Shown here: positions 8,695-17,100 of the stretch, piece by piece
How the letters are laid out: every line of letters starts with the position of its first letter
Numbering within the stretch: position 1 is the stretch's first letter
NCBI RefSeq assembly: GCF_900580865.1
Contig: NZ_UTBZ01000228.1
Span: 124,001 to 188,000 of the forward strand
Length of the DNA: 64,000 bases
Reading direction: 5' to 3'
Source: Pseudomonas viridiflava
GTDB taxonomy: Bacteria > Pseudomonadota > Gammaproteobacteria > Pseudomonadales > Pseudomonadaceae
Position numbers and translations under genes: made by a program
The notes under the pieces: model-generated
What the model saw: the letters and a program-made list of their open reading frames with translations, nothing else
What the model was told of the DNA's origin: nothing
Database searches by the model: none

Positions 8695-8733
8695 GCGCAG
8701 CGGTTATTCCAGCAAGGAAGCGACGATTTGTGC

Positions 8734-8761
8734 TTGCCAATGACACTTTGTGTCATATAGC
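8734..8761 (+). promoter_or_regulatory. Promoter with overlapping palindromic operator for the aldolase operon
   Basis: A -35-like TTGCCA (8734-8739) and a -10-like TATAGC (8756-8761) are 16 bases apart. The spacer is filled by the perfect 15-base palindrome TGACACTTTGTGTCA (8741-8755). A further half site GTGTCA lies at 8769-8774. This geometry fits a repressor that blocks RNA polymerase; the divergent XRE-cupin protein is the obvious candidate. Confidence 0.65.
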
Positions 8762-8800
8762 CTATTTCGTGTCATTTGCTCTCACCCAAAGGACACAGAC

Positions 8801-9583
8801 ATGGCCAAGACATTAGCACTACCCAAAGACCAACTGGTCAAGCAAGCGCTGACCCAGATGCAAAAAAGCCTGACGGATAATACGTGGACGGACCGGCAAA
8901 AGCTGGCCCTGACCTGCCGGATTCTGTTCGAGAACGGTCACGACTCCGGTCTCGCCGGACAAATCACCGCGCGGGGCCCGCAGCCTGGCACCTATTACAC
9001 TCAGCAACTGGGCCTGGGTTTCGACGAAATCACCGCGAGCAATCTGCTGCTGGTCAACGAGGACCTGGAAGTCCTCGAAGGTCACGGCATGGCCAACCCG
9101 GCCAACCGTTTCCACAGCTGGGTATACCGCGCTCGCCCGGATGTGAATTGCATCATTCACACCCACCCGACCCACGTTGCCGCGCTGTCGATGCTGGAAG
9201 TACCGCTGCAGATTTCCCACATGGACCTGTGCCCGCTGTACGACGACTGTGCGTTTCTCGAAGGCTGGCCGGGAGTGCCGGTGGGCAACGAAGAAGGTGA
9301 GTTGATTGCCGGGGCGCTGGGCGACAAACGCGCGATTCTGCTTTCGCACCACGGGCAGTTGTCGACCGGCACGACGATTGAAGAAGCCTGTGTCATCGCC
9401 CAATTGATCGAACGCGCGGCCAAGCTGCAACTGCTGGCGATGGCCGCCGGCACGATCAAACCGATCATCCCTGAGCTGGGCCGCGAGGCGCATGACTGGA
9501 TCGCCAAGCCGAAACGCCACGCCGCCGCCTTCAACTACTACGCCCGGCAGAACCTGCGCCAACACGCCGATTGCCTGAACTGA
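8801..9583 (+). CDS. Class II aldolase/adducin family protein
   Basis: A 260-residue class II aldolase-fold protein (fuculose-phosphate aldolase/adducin type). Zinc-binding histidines are in IIHTHPTH (H120, H122) and in LLSHHG (H183/H184). The N-terminal part has the usual GQITAR and nucleotide-like loop. The start at 8801 gives MAKTLALPKD and follows AAAGGACA. It probably catalyses a retro-aldol or decarboxylation reaction on a hydroxy acid. It is the first gene of a two-gene operon, with the DapA-like enzyme 22 bases downstream and an XRE-cupin regulator divergent. The joint substrate cannot be read from sequence. Confidence 0.85.
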   Translation: MAKTLALPKDQLVKQALTQMQKSLTDNTWTDRQKLALTCRILFENGHDSGLAGQITARGPQPGTYYTQQLGLGFDEITASNLLLVNEDLEVLEGHGMANPANRFHSWVYRARPDVNCIIHTHPTHVAALSMLEVPLQISHMDLCPLYDDCAFLEGWPGVPVGNEEGELIAGALGDKRAILLSHHGQLSTGTTIEEACVIAQLIERAAKLQLLAMAAGTIKPIIPELGREAHDWIAKPKRHAAAFNYYARQNLRQHADCLN

Positions 9584-9605
9584 ACCTTTTTACGGAGAGA
9601 CTCCC

Positions 9606-10487
9606 ATGTCCACTATTCACGGCATCATCGGCTACACCATCACCCCGTTCGGCGCCAACGGCGAAGGGCTGGACCTGCCAGCGCTCGGGCAATCGATCGA
9701 TCGCCTGATCGACAGCGGCGTCCACGCCATCGCGCCGCTGGGCAGCACCGGCGAAGGCGCTTATCTGAGCGACGCGGAGTGGGATCAGGTCGCCGAATTC
9801 AGTATCAAGCATGTGGCCAAACGCGTGCCGACCATCGTCAGCGTGTCTGACCTGACCACCGCCAAAGCCGTCCGCCGCGCGCGTTTCGCTGAAGCTCACG
9901 GTGCCGACGTGGTGATGGTGCTGCCGGCCTCGTACTGGAAACTCACCGAGGCAGAAATCCTCGCCCACTACCGCGCCATCGGCGAAAGCATCGGCGTGCC
10001 GATCATGCTCTACAACAACCCGGCCACCAGCGGCACCGACATGTCGGTGGATTTGATTCTGCGCATCGTCAACGGCGTCGAGAACGTGACCATGGTCAAG
10101 GAGAGCACCGGCGATATTCAGCGCATGCACAAGCTGCAACTGCTTGGCGAAGGTCAGGTGCCGTTCTATAACGGCTGCAATCCGTTGGCGCTGGAAGCGT
10201 TCGCCGCCGGGGCGAAAGGCTGGTGCACGGCGGCGCCGAATTTGATCCCGCAACTGAATCTGGACTTGTATGCGGCGTCGTTGGCGGGGGATCTGAACCG
10301 CGCGCGGGAGCTGTTCTATCGCCAGTTGCCGCTGCTGGACTTCATTCTCAAGGGCGGCTTGCCGGCGACGATCAAGGCCGGGTTGCGTCAGACCGGGCTG
10401 GAGGTGGGCGATCCACGCTTGCCGGTATTCCCGTTGAGTGAGGCGGGCCAGACTCAGCTGCAAGCAATCCTGAAAACCCTGCGCTGA
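9606..10487 (+). CDS. Dihydrodipicolinate synthase family lyase/aldolase
   Basis: A 293-residue class I (Schiff-base) TIM-barrel enzyme of the DapA/NAL superfamily. GSTGE at 46-50 binds the 2-oxoacid carboxylate, Y136 in MLYNNP is the conserved tyrosine and K165 in MVKEST is the Schiff-base lysine. A strong AGGAGA-like site (ACGGAGAGA) precedes the ATG. As a second DapA-like gene paired with a class II aldolase under an XRE-cupin regulator, it is more likely catabolic (2-oxo-acid aldolase or dehydratase) than lysine-biosynthetic. The exact substrate is not assignable. Confidence 0.87.
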   Translation: MSTIHGIIGYTITPFGANGEGLDLPALGQSIDRLIDSGVHAIAPLGSTGEGAYLSDAEWDQVAEFSIKHVAKRVPTIVSVSDLTTAKAVRRARFAEAHGADVVMVLPASYWKLTEAEILAHYRAIGESIGVPIMLYNNPATSGTDMSVDLILRIVNGVENVTMVKESTGDIQRMHKLQLLGEGQVPFYNGCNPLALEAFAAGAKGWCTAAPNLIPQLNLDLYAASLAGDLNRARELFYRQLPLLDFILKGGLPATIKAGLRQTGLEVGDPRLPVFPLSEAGQTQLQAILKTLR

Positions 10488-10511
10488 TCTCACTGGCACC
10501 GCAAAAACCAA

Positions 10512-10600
10512 TGTAGGAGTGAGCCTGCTCGCGATAGCGGTGGGTCAGTTGAGCATGTGTCGACTGACCCTCCGCGATCGCGAGCAGGCTCACTCCTACA
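10512..10600. repeat. REPIN-type pair, TAGGAGTGAGC variant
   Basis: A long-form pair with outer ends TGTAGGAGTGAGC (10512) and GCTCACTCCTACA (ending 10600). Both arms carry the same base changes relative to the majority type, so the two halves have evolved together. Confidence 0.85.
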
Positions 10601-10616
10601 GGGGGATGTGCTGAGG

Positions 10617-10961
10617 TCAGAGGACCGGCAAGGTCTTGTCCTTGATCACTTTGCTCGGCCCGTTCGTTTTAACGCTGGCAATGCCTTTATCGCACGCCGC
10701 ATCCGATGAATACGCCTCGCTGCTGCCGATGACCTGATGATTGGCGGCTTTCAGGTTGAAGTATGGATGGCCGTCCTTCGTCGACTTCTTCTCGTAGCGC
10801 TCATCCAGCGGGCTGTTGGTTTGCACCGCCGCGATGCCGCCGTCGGCCGCTGCGCGAGTGGTGTACAGCTCGCTGGTCAGAATCGTTTCGGCATTCGCCG
10901 CTTTCAGCACGAACCTGAACTGGCCGTTGCTGCTTTTACTGATTTCGTACCATCCGGACAT
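10617..10961 (-). CDS. YegP family (DUF1508) protein
   Basis: A 114-residue protein made of two tandem DUF1508 repeats of about 50 residues (GWYEISKSSNGQFRFVLKAAN... and DERYEKKSTKDGHPYFNLKAAN...). Each repeat ends in a helix with the pattern SELYTTRAAADGGIAAVQTN or SEAYSSDAACDKGIASVKTN. This is the complete YegP architecture. A good AAGGAGC site precedes the start. The family is small, cytoplasmic and linked to stress responses in some bacteria; no molecular function is established. It is monocistronic between two REP elements. Confidence 0.93.
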   Translation of the reverse strand: MSGWYEISKSSNGQFRFVLKAANAETILTSELYTTRAAADGGIAAVQTNSPLDERYEKKSTKDGHPYFNLKAANHQVIGSSEAYSSDAACDKGIASVKTNGPSKVIKDKTLPVL

Positions 10962-11042
10962 GCTCGTTGCTCCTTGGCGATTGAGAGATTTCGCGCTTCA
11001 GAGTAAAGACCAGTCCTGAATATCTGTCGCCTGTACCGGCCC

Positions 11043-11125
11043 CTTCGCGAGCAAGCTCGCTCCCACTTTCGACCGAGTTTTCCATTTGGAATGAGGTGAC
11101 ATGTGGGAGCGAGCTTGCTCGCGAA
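11043..11125. repeat. REP pair, inward-facing form with a longer spacer
   Basis: Inverted REP copies at 11043-11066 and 11102-11125 with CTCCCAC ends facing inward. The linker contains TTTGGAATG, related to the linker of the short inward form but about 19 bases longer. Confidence 0.85.
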
Positions 11126-11144
11126 AGGGTCACTGCGATGCTGG

Positions 11145-11450
11145 CTATTTCACCACCGCCCGTACCACCGACAACTCCGGCGCACTCACCCGTCGCTGAC
11201 TCAGAAAGCGCGTACAACTCACCCGCAGGAACGAGGCAAAATTCACCACTTCGCCGCGATAATCCATCACCTCTTCATACAGCTTGGCGATCAGTTGGTT
11301 GGTGGTCATGCCGTCGACCTCGGCGATTTCGCTGAGGATGTCCCAGAACTGATTCTCCAGACGCAACGTCGTCACCACGCCACAGATGCGCAGCGAGCGC
11401 GAGCGTGACTCGTAGAGAATCGGATCGGCCTTGACGTAGAGCTCGCACAT
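11145..11450 (-). CDS. Ribbon-helix-helix domain protein
   Basis: A 101-residue protein. The central segment RICGVVTTLRLENQFWDILSEIAEVDGMTTNQLIAKLY matches the ribbon-helix-helix (RHH_4-type) fold: one beta strand followed by two helices. The start at 11450 (MCELYVKAD) has GAGG 9 bases upstream; the longer frame runs into the neighbouring gene. It begins 13 bases after the end of the PfpI-family gene and runs the same way, so the two probably form an operon. RHH proteins usually bind DNA as dimers; a target is not evident. Confidence 0.82.
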   Translation of the reverse strand: MCELYVKADPILYESRSRSLRICGVVTTLRLENQFWDILSEIAEVDGMTTNQLIAKLYEEVMDYRGEVVNFASFLRVSCTRFLSQRRVSAPELSVVRAVVK

Positions 11451-11463
11451 CGGCGAATCCTCG

Positions 11464-12045
11464 TTACAGGGTGATTCTGGTGCCGAGCAAACCAAGGAAC
11501 CCGGCCAGCCAGTTCGGATGCGCCGGCCATGCCGGGGCTGTGGCCAGATTGCCTTGAACGTGGCCGTCCGTCACCGGAATGTCGATGTACGTACCGCCCG
11601 CCAGTCGCACTTCCGGTGCGCAGGCCGGATAGGCGCTGCATTCGCGGCCTTCAAGAATACCCGCCGCCGCCAGCAACTGCGCGCCGTGGCAGACCGCGGC
11701 AATCGGTTTGCCGGACTTGTCGAAAGCGCGTACCAGGTCGAGGACTTTTTCGTTCAGGCGCAGGTACTCCGGCGCCCGCCCGCCGGGGATCAGCAGTGCG
11801 TCGTAATCGGCTTCGTTGACCTTGGCGAAGTCGAAGTTGAGGGCGAACAGGTGACCAGGCTTTTCGCTGTAGGTCTGATCGCCTTCGAAGTCATGGATCG
11901 CAGTGCGCACGGTCTGGCCGGCAGCCTTGTCCGGGCATACGCCGTGGACGGTGTGACCGACCATTTGCAGGGCCTGGAACGGCACCATCACTTCATAGTC
12001 TTCGACGTAATCGCCGACCAGCATCAGGATCTTTTTCGCGGCCAT
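11464..12045 (-). CDS. DJ-1/PfpI family protein
   Basis: A 193-residue protein of the DJ-1/PfpI superfamily. The nucleophile elbow AAVCHGAQ (C119, H120) and the upstream acidic residue in GDYVEDYE (about E15) are visible, with LLIPGGRAPEYL at 85-96 as the conserved strand-loop. The start at 12045 has AGAGGAGT upstream; the longer frame begins inside a REP. Family members act as glyoxalase-like or deglycase enzymes, chaperones or, rarely, proteases, so the precise activity is open. It probably forms an operon with the downstream RHH gene. Confidence 0.9.
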   Translation of the reverse strand: MAAKKILMLVGDYVEDYEVMVPFQALQMVGHTVHGVCPDKAAGQTVRTAIHDFEGDQTYSEKPGHLFALNFDFAKVNEADYDALLIPGGRAPEYLRLNEKVLDLVRAFDKSGKPIAAVCHGAQLLAAAGILEGRECSAYPACAPEVRLAGGTYIDIPVTDGHVQGNLATAPAWPAHPNWLAGFLGLLGTRITL

Positions 12046-12144
12046 GGGGAGGACTCCTCTGGAGAATGCTTGGGAGTATTGAAGGTAGACCTTATCCGGA
12101 GGCTCGGGTAACAACCGGCTACTACCTGAGACCGTGTCATCGTT

Positions 12145-12210
12145 CTTCGCGAGCAGGCTCGCTCCCACATTGGAATGCGATCCACTGTGGGAGCGAGCCT
12201 GCTCGCGAAG
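12145..12210. repeat. REP pair, short inward-facing form
   Basis: Same 66-base design as at 8071: REP arms at 12145-12169 and 12186-12210 with the 16-base linker TTGGAATGCGATCCAC. Confidence 0.9.
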
Positions 12211-12321
12211 AGGCCCTCAAACTGTACGCCTAAGTCCGTGCCTAGCTGTAACACCCCGAACTCCGCAGGTTATGGCTAGATGAAGATACCTTTCAGCCAC
12301 CTCAACATCTGGTCCCCCATC

Positions 12322-13227
12322 ATGTCCTCGCGCGAAAACACCGGCATGGCCCTCGGCCTGCTCGGCGTGGTGATTTTCAGCCTTACCCTGCCCTTCACCC
12401 GCATCGTGGTGCAGGAACTGCACCCGCTGCTCAACGGTTTGGGCCGCGCATTGTTCGCAGCGATTCCAGCGGCGCTGCTGTTGTTGTGGCGCCGCGAGAA
12501 GTGGCCGACGTGGCAGCAGGTCAAAGGCCTGAGCCTGGTGATCGCCGGGGTGATTCTGGGTTTCCCGGTGTTGTCGGCGTGGGCCATGCAAACCTTGCCG
12601 GCGTCCCACGGTGCGCTGGTCAACGGCCTGCAACCGTTGTGCGTGGCGCTGTATGCCGCGTGGTTGTCCCATGAACGCCCGTCCAAAGCCTTCTGGGCTT
12701 GCGCGGCACTGGGCAGTGCGTTGGTGCTCGGTTATGCGTTGTATACCGGCGCCGGCAGTATTCAGGCGGGTGACCTGCTGATGCTCGGCGCGATTGCCGT
12801 CGGTGGCTTGGGTTACGCCGAAGGTGGCCGGTTGGCCAAGGAGATGGGTGGCTGGCAGGTGATCTGCTGGGCGCTGGTGCTGTCGACGCCGCTGTTGATC
12901 GGGCCGGTGTTGTATCTGGCGCTGCAACATCACGGTGCCGTATCGGCGAAGGCTTGGTGGGCGTTTGGTTATGTCGCGCTGTTCTCGCAGTTTCTCGGGT
13001 TCTTTGCGTGGTACGCCGGGTTGGCCATGGGCGGGATTGCCCGGGTCAGTCAGATCCAGTTGCTGCAGATCTTCTTCACCATCGCGTTCTCGGCGCTGTT
13101 CTTTGGTGAACATGTCGAACCGATTACCTGGATCTTTGCCTGCGGTGTCATCGCCACTGTCATGCTCGGCCGCAAGACCGCGGTGAAATCAAATGTGGGA
13201 GCGAGCTTGCTCGCGAAGGGGCCATAA
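12322..13227 (+). CDS. EamA-family (DMT) transporter
   Basis: A 301-residue inner-membrane protein with about ten hydrophobic segments in two EamA halves, typical of drug/metabolite exporters or amino-acid-like permeases. The first helix is ALGLLGVVIFSLTLPFTRIVV. The start is placed at 12322 (MSSRENTG), which best fits family N-termini; an upstream ATG at 12280 would add 14 residues. The last nine residues (GASLLAKGP) and the stop codon are encoded by a REP element at 13194, so the original C-terminus has probably been replaced. Substrate unknown. Confidence 0.85.
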   Translation: MSSRENTGMALGLLGVVIFSLTLPFTRIVVQELHPLLNGLGRALFAAIPAALLLLWRREKWPTWQQVKGLSLVIAGVILGFPVLSAWAMQTLPASHGALVNGLQPLCVALYAAWLSHERPSKAFWACAALGSALVLGYALYTGAGSIQAGDLLMLGAIAVGGLGYAEGGRLAKEMGGWQVICWALVLSTPLLIGPVLYLALQHHGAVSAKAWWAFGYVALFSQFLGFFAWYAGLAMGGIARVSQIQLLQIFFTIAFSALFFGEHVEPITWIFACGVIATVMLGRKTAVKSNVGASLLAKGP

Positions 13228-13283
13228 CAGTCGACATCATCGTTGCCTGTCAGTCCGCTTTCGCGAGCAAGCTCGCTCCCACA
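13194..13283. repeat. REPIN-type pair, long form, overlapping a gene end
   Basis: REP arms at 13194-13219 and 13259-13283, 90 bases in total. The left arm lies inside the EamA reading frame and supplies its C-terminal codons. The right arm ends just before the stop of the convergent methyltransferase gene. Confidence 0.9.
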
Positions 13284-13292
13284 AGGGCAAAG

Positions 13293-14510
13293 TCAGGCCA
13301 GGTAGCCGTCAGCGCGCAGTAGCGTTTCCAGGCAGTGTTCGCTGATGTGGTAGAAAGCCTTCAACTCTTCGATCTTCACCAACAGTTGAGCCGGGTCGAC
13401 CGGCTCGGCGCGCTTCACCGCGAGAATCATTTTGTTCTTGTTGGTGTGCTCCAGCGAGATGAACTCGAACACCTTGGTCTCATACCCACAGGCTTCAAGG
13501 AACAGCGCACGCAAGCTGTCGGTGACCATTTCGGCCTGCTGGCCCAAGTGCAAACCGTATTGCAGCATCGGCTTGAGCAACGCCGGGCTCTGGATCTGCA
13601 GGCGGATCTGTTTGTGGCAGCACGGCGAGCACATGATGATCGACGCGCCTGAACGGATGCCTGTGTGGATCGCGTAGTCGGTGGCGATGTCGCAGGCATG
13701 CAGGGCGATCATCACGTCCAGCTCGCTCGGCGCCACGCTGCGCACGTCACCGCACTTGAACAGCAGCCCCGGGTGATCGAGTTTTGCCGCCGCGGCGTTG
13801 CACAGGTTGACCATTTCTTCACGCAGCTCGACGCCGGTGACTTCGCCTTCAGCCTTGAGCGTGTTGCGCAGGTAATCGTGAATCGCGAACGTCAGGTAAC
13901 CCTTGCCCGAACCGAAATCCGCCACCCTCACCGGTTGGTCCAGCGCCAGTGGTGACGAGGTCAGGGCATGGCTGAACACTTCGATGAACTTGTTGATCTG
14001 TTTCCACTTGCGCGACATCGCCGGGATCAGCTCATGTTGCGCATTGGTCACGCCCAGATCCTTGAGGAACGGTCGGCTCAGCTCAAGGAAACGGTTTTTC
14101 TCGCGGTTGTGCTCGGCGGACGGAGCTTCGCGCAATTGCTGAGGTTTGCTCTTGAACAGCGAGCTCTTGCCCTTTTTGCTGTATTCGAGCTGCGCTTCAT
14201 CAGTTACCGCGAGTAAATGGGCATTTTTGAACGAGGCTGGCAGTAGCGCGGCAATCGTCGCCACGCCTTCGTTCAGCGGCAGGTTTTTGGTGATGTCGCG
14301 GGTTTTGTAGCGATAGACGAACGACAGATTCGGCTGCGCCTTGACTGTCACCGGTTTGATGATGACTCGCTGCAAATCCACTTCTTCGCCGACGTACTTG
14401 GCCAGCACCAGTTTGATGAAGCCGTTCTGCTCGAGGCTGGTTTGCAGCAGCTCGATGAACTGGGCGTGGTGATCAGGCGCGGGTTTGGTGGCAGGAGCAG
14501 TAACGGACAT
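13293..14510 (-). CDS. Class I SAM-dependent methyltransferase
   Basis: This 405-residue protein has a SAM-binding Rossmann domain beginning at about 194. It shows VRVADFGSGKGYLTFAI (motif I), VTGVELREEMVNLC (motif II), VMIALHACDIATDYAI and a distinctive MCSPCCHKQIR segment near 296-306. These features fit the Methyltransf_32 group, some members of which resemble glutathione- or RNA-related methyltransferases. The N-terminal 190 residues form a separate region of unknown role. The substrate is not known. The gene is monocistronic, convergent with EamA, and preceded by a MITE-like repeat region further upstream. Confidence 0.85.
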   Translation of the reverse strand: MSVTAPATKPAPDHHAQFIELLQTSLEQNGFIKLVLAKYVGEEVDLQRVIIKPVTVKAQPNLSFVYRYKTRDITKNLPLNEGVATIAALLPASFKNAHLLAVTDEAQLEYSKKGKSSLFKSKPQQLREAPSAEHNREKNRFLELSRPFLKDLGVTNAQHELIPAMSRKWKQINKFIEVFSHALTSSPLALDQPVRVADFGSGKGYLTFAIHDYLRNTLKAEGEVTGVELREEMVNLCNAAAAKLDHPGLLFKCGDVRSVAPSELDVMIALHACDIATDYAIHTGIRSGASIIMCSPCCHKQIRLQIQSPALLKPMLQYGLHLGQQAEMVTDSLRALFLEACGYETKVFEFISLEHTNKNKMILAVKRAEPVDPAQLLVKIEELKAFYHISEHCLETLLRADGYLA

Positions 14511-14612
14511 GGAAAAGCGGCCTCGGACGGGCGAAATCGGGAATGGCGGGTATTTTAGGGGGGATGGGGGTTGGGGACACGCTCTTATTTACCGAACGGT
14601 TGGTTAAAGCGG

Positions 14613-15003
14613 CCCTCACCCTAGCCCTCTCCCAGAGGTAGAGGGGACTGACCGGGTGTTTTCACGAGTTACGCCGACCTGAGATACCGAGTCGAACTCA
14701 GGTATTAGAAGCATCAAAATAAAGCGATCAGCTGTTAATCCATAATCGACTCGGTGTTTCAGGTCGATGTCGAGCGCCAGACACCTCGGTCGGCTCCCTC
14801 TACACTCCCAGAGGTAGAGGGGACTGACCGGGTGTTTTCACGAGTTACGCCGACTTGAAATACCGAATCGAACTCAGGTCTCAGAAGCGATAAATTCAAC
14901 AGTATCTGTTAATCCATAATCGACTCGTTTTTTCAGGTCGATGTCGAGCACCAGACACCTCGGTCGGCCCCCTCTCCCCCCGGGAGAGGGCTGGGGTGAG
15001 GGG
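14613..15003. repeat. MITE-like element with terminal inverted repeats and internal tandem duplication
   Basis: This accounts for most of the 510-base gap between two genes. The element begins CCCTCACCCTAGCCCTCTCCC (14613) and ends with the inverted partner GGGAGAGGGCTGGGGTGAGGGG (14982-15003). Inside, a unit of 176 bases beginning CCCAGAGGTAGAGGGG occurs twice in tandem (from 14631 and 14807), with the two copies differing at scattered positions. Related elements occur at 29370 and 54078. No open frame of interest is present and no transposase is nearby. Confidence 0.8.
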
Positions 15004-15020
15004 CTTTGGCTTTTAGGCCA

Positions 15021-15638
15021 TCAGGCCAACACCACCAACCGATTCGGCAACTCATTCCTCACCTGCGTCACCGGCACATGCACTTTCAGCAACTCCCCAC
15101 ACGCTTCGATGCAAGTGACAAACCCCTCAAGCGTGCGCCCCTGCCGCACCTGCTCGGTAAACGCCGCCACAATCGAATCCCAGGATTTATTGTCGAGCCG
15201 TTTGGAAATCCCCTCATCCACCAGAATCTCCACATACCGCTCAGCCTCGCAAACAAAAATCAGCATTCCCGTGCTGCCCACCGTGTGGTGCAGGTTCTGC
15301 TCGAGAAACTGCCGCCGCGCCAGGTTTGACGCACGCCAATGCCGCACGCGACGCGGTATCAAATGAGTGGTGATTTTCGGCAGACGAAACAACAGGCATA
15401 GCACGATAAACGCGCCCCACTGCACCAGCAGCAGACTGCGCAGGGTCAACCACCCGGTCAGGTAGTGCACGACGCCCGGCACCACCAGTGCCAAGAGACT
15501 CGCCCACAACAGCGGGATATACGCGTAATCATCGGCGCGCGCCGCGAGCACCGTCACCAGTTCGGCATCGGTGTCGCGCTCGACCCGGGCGATCGCCTCG
15601 GCGACTTTGCGTTGTTCGTGTTCAGTCAGTAATGCCAT
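15021..15638 (-). CDS. TPM domain membrane protein
   Basis: A 205-residue membrane protein. The N-terminal segment EHEQRKVAEAIARVERDTDAELVTVLAARADDYAYI begins a TPM (TLP18.3/Psb32/MOLO-1) domain. Two hydrophobic segments interrupt it at about 40-60 and 70-95, and the rest of the domain follows (GMLIFVCEAERYVEILVDEGI, then SWDSIVAAFTEQVRQGR). It is the last gene of a LemA-TPM-TPM operon, 33 bases after the larger TPM protein. Such trios are common in Gram-negative bacteria; a role in envelope maintenance is likely, but the biochemical function is unproven. Confidence 0.88.
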   Translation of the reverse strand: MALLTEHEQRKVAEAIARVERDTDAELVTVLAARADDYAYIPLLWASLLALVVPGVVHYLTGWLTLRSLLLVQWGAFIVLCLLFRLPKITTHLIPRRVRHWRASNLARRQFLEQNLHHTVGSTGMLIFVCEAERYVEILVDEGISKRLDNKSWDSIVAAFTEQVRQGRTLEGFVTCIEACGELLKVHVPVTQVRNELPNRLVVLA

Positions 15639-15671
15639 GTTGAAAAGTGCCTGCTCATTATTCTTCTGATA

Positions 15672-16430
15672 TCACCAGCCGCCGGACGAACCACCGCCGC
15701 CGAAACTGCCCCCGCCGCCGCTGAAGCCGCCGCCTCCACCGCCGCCGCCGCCAAAGCCGCCGCCACCGCCGAAGCCGCCCCCTCCTCCGGAGCCACCCCG
15801 GCCGGCAGGCAGGATACCGAGCATCTGGCAGACAAACACCGTCAGGATGAACAACATCACCAAAAACACGAACAATCCCGGATGCCGCGAGATGAAATCA
15901 TCGGACGGATCACCGCTCGATTCATACACCGTCGACGGCTCATCGAGCGGATTACCCCCGAGCACCACCAGCATCGCCGCGACGCCATCGCTGATGCCTT
16001 TGCTGAAGTTGCCGGCCTTGAACGCCGGGGTGATGACTTGATGGATAATCACTGAAGTCTGCGCATCGGTGAGCCGGTCTTCCAGGCCATAACCGACTTC
16101 GATACGCAGTTTGCGCTCGTCACGAGCGACGATCAGCAGCGCGCCGTTGTTCTTGTCCTTTTGCCCGATGGCCCAATGGCGACCGAGCTGGACGCCGAAG
16201 TCCTCGATAGTCGTGCCTTGCAGATCGGGCAATGTGACCACGACCAATTGCTCGCCGGTCGCCTGCTCGTGAGCCTGCAACTGCTGGCTCAGTTGCGCGC
16301 GCACTGACGGCTCGAGCATCTGCGCTTCGTCCACCACCCGCCCGCTCAGCGCCGGGAACGTCAACTCGGCCCGGGCGCTGACGGCGAACAGCCACAGCAT
16401 CAGCACCAGGCCCATTTTCAACACACGCAT
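15672..16430 (-). CDS. TPM domain protein, YgcG-like, with glycine-rich tail
   Basis: This 252-residue protein has an N-terminal signal peptide (residues 1-21, ending VSARAELTFP). A periplasmic TPM domain follows at about 28-150 (SGRVVDEAQMLEPSVRAQLSQQL; TLPDLQGTTIEDFGVQLGRHWAIGQ; GALLIVARDERKLRIEVGYGLE). A transmembrane helix lies near 188-205, and the protein ends in a tail of GGGGFGGGG repeats finishing SSGGW. This is the classic YgcG architecture. It is the middle gene of the LemA-TPM-TPM operon. The glycine tail is low-complexity, so its exact length may vary between strains. Confidence 0.92.
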   Translation of the reverse strand: MRVLKMGLVLMLWLFAVSARAELTFPALSGRVVDEAQMLEPSVRAQLSQQLQAHEQATGEQLVVVTLPDLQGTTIEDFGVQLGRHWAIGQKDKNNGALLIVARDERKLRIEVGYGLEDRLTDAQTSVIIHQVITPAFKAGNFSKGISDGVAAMLVVLGGNPLDEPSTVYESSGDPSDDFISRHPGLFVFLVMLFILTVFVCQMLGILPAGRGGSGGGGGFGGGGGFGGGGGGGGGFSGGGGSFGGGGSSGGW

Positions 16431-16450
16431 GCATACCCCCCAGCGATCCC

Positions 16451-16484
16451 CTGCAGGAGCTGCCGAAGGCTGCTCCTACACAGG
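16451..16484. repeat. Single palindromic repeat, AGGAGCTGCCGAAGGCTGC family
   Basis: One degenerate copy of the second palindrome family, CTGCAGGAGCTGCCGAAGG followed by CTGCTCCTAC, between lemA and the TPM gene. Better, paired copies are at 48398, 55658 and 58782. Confidence 0.6.
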
Positions 16485-16491
16485 TGTGTTT

Positions 16492-17100
16492 TCAGAATTT
16501 GACCTGGGGTGCCTTATCGGCATCCGGTGTGGTGGCCTCGAAGGTTTCGCGGATCGGCAGATCGCTGTACATCACGCTGTGCCAGAGACGACCGGGGAAG
16601 GTACGAATCTCGGTGTTGTATTTCTGCACCGCCAGAATGAAGTCGCGGCGCGCCACGGCGATGCGGTTTTCCGTGCCCTCAAGTTGCGATTGCAGGGCGA
16701 GGAAGTTCTGGTTGGCCTTCAGGTCCGGATATCGCTCGGACACCACCATCAAGCGACTCAAGGCGCCGGTCAGTTGATCCTGCGCCTGCTGGAACTGCTT
16801 GAGCTTCTCGGGATTGTCGAGAGTGCTGGCGTCGACCTGGATCGACGTGGCTTTCGCCCGCGCCTCGATCACTGCGGTCAGCGTTTCCTGCTCGTGAGCT
16901 GCATAACCTTTCACCGTTTCCACCAGATTGGGGATCAGGTCGGCGCGGCGCTGGTACTGGTTCTGCACCTGGCCCCATGCGGCTTTGGCCTGTTCGTCGA
17001 GGGTCGGGATATTGTTGATGCCGCACGCGGTCAACAGCGTGGCCAGCACCAGCAGTGTGGCGACCTGCAAACGCGAGCGATTGGTTGGGCTAACATTCAT
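16492..17100 (-). CDS. lemA: LemA family lipoprotein
   Basis: A 202-residue LemA-family protein. The N-terminus is a lipoprotein signal with lipobox LTAC at about 25-28. The LemA helical domain follows, with NNIPTLDEQAKAAWGQVQNQYQRRADLIPNLVETVKGYA and later TAVIEARAKAT and ENRIAVARRDFILAVQKYN. The start at 17100 (MNVSPTNRS) sits 10 bases after GGAG; an upstream in-frame ATG is less well placed. It is the first gene of an operon with two TPM proteins. This LemA is unrelated to the sensor kinase once also called LemA (GacS). Confidence 0.92.
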   Translation of the reverse strand: MNVSPTNRSRLQVATLLVLATLLTACGINNIPTLDEQAKAAWGQVQNQYQRRADLIPNLVETVKGYAAHEQETLTAVIEARAKATSIQVDASTLDNPEKLKQFQQAQDQLTGALSRLMVVSERYPDLKANQNFLALQSQLEGTENRIAVARRDFILAVQKYNTEIRTFPGRLWHSVMYSDLPIRETFEATTPDADKAPQVKF

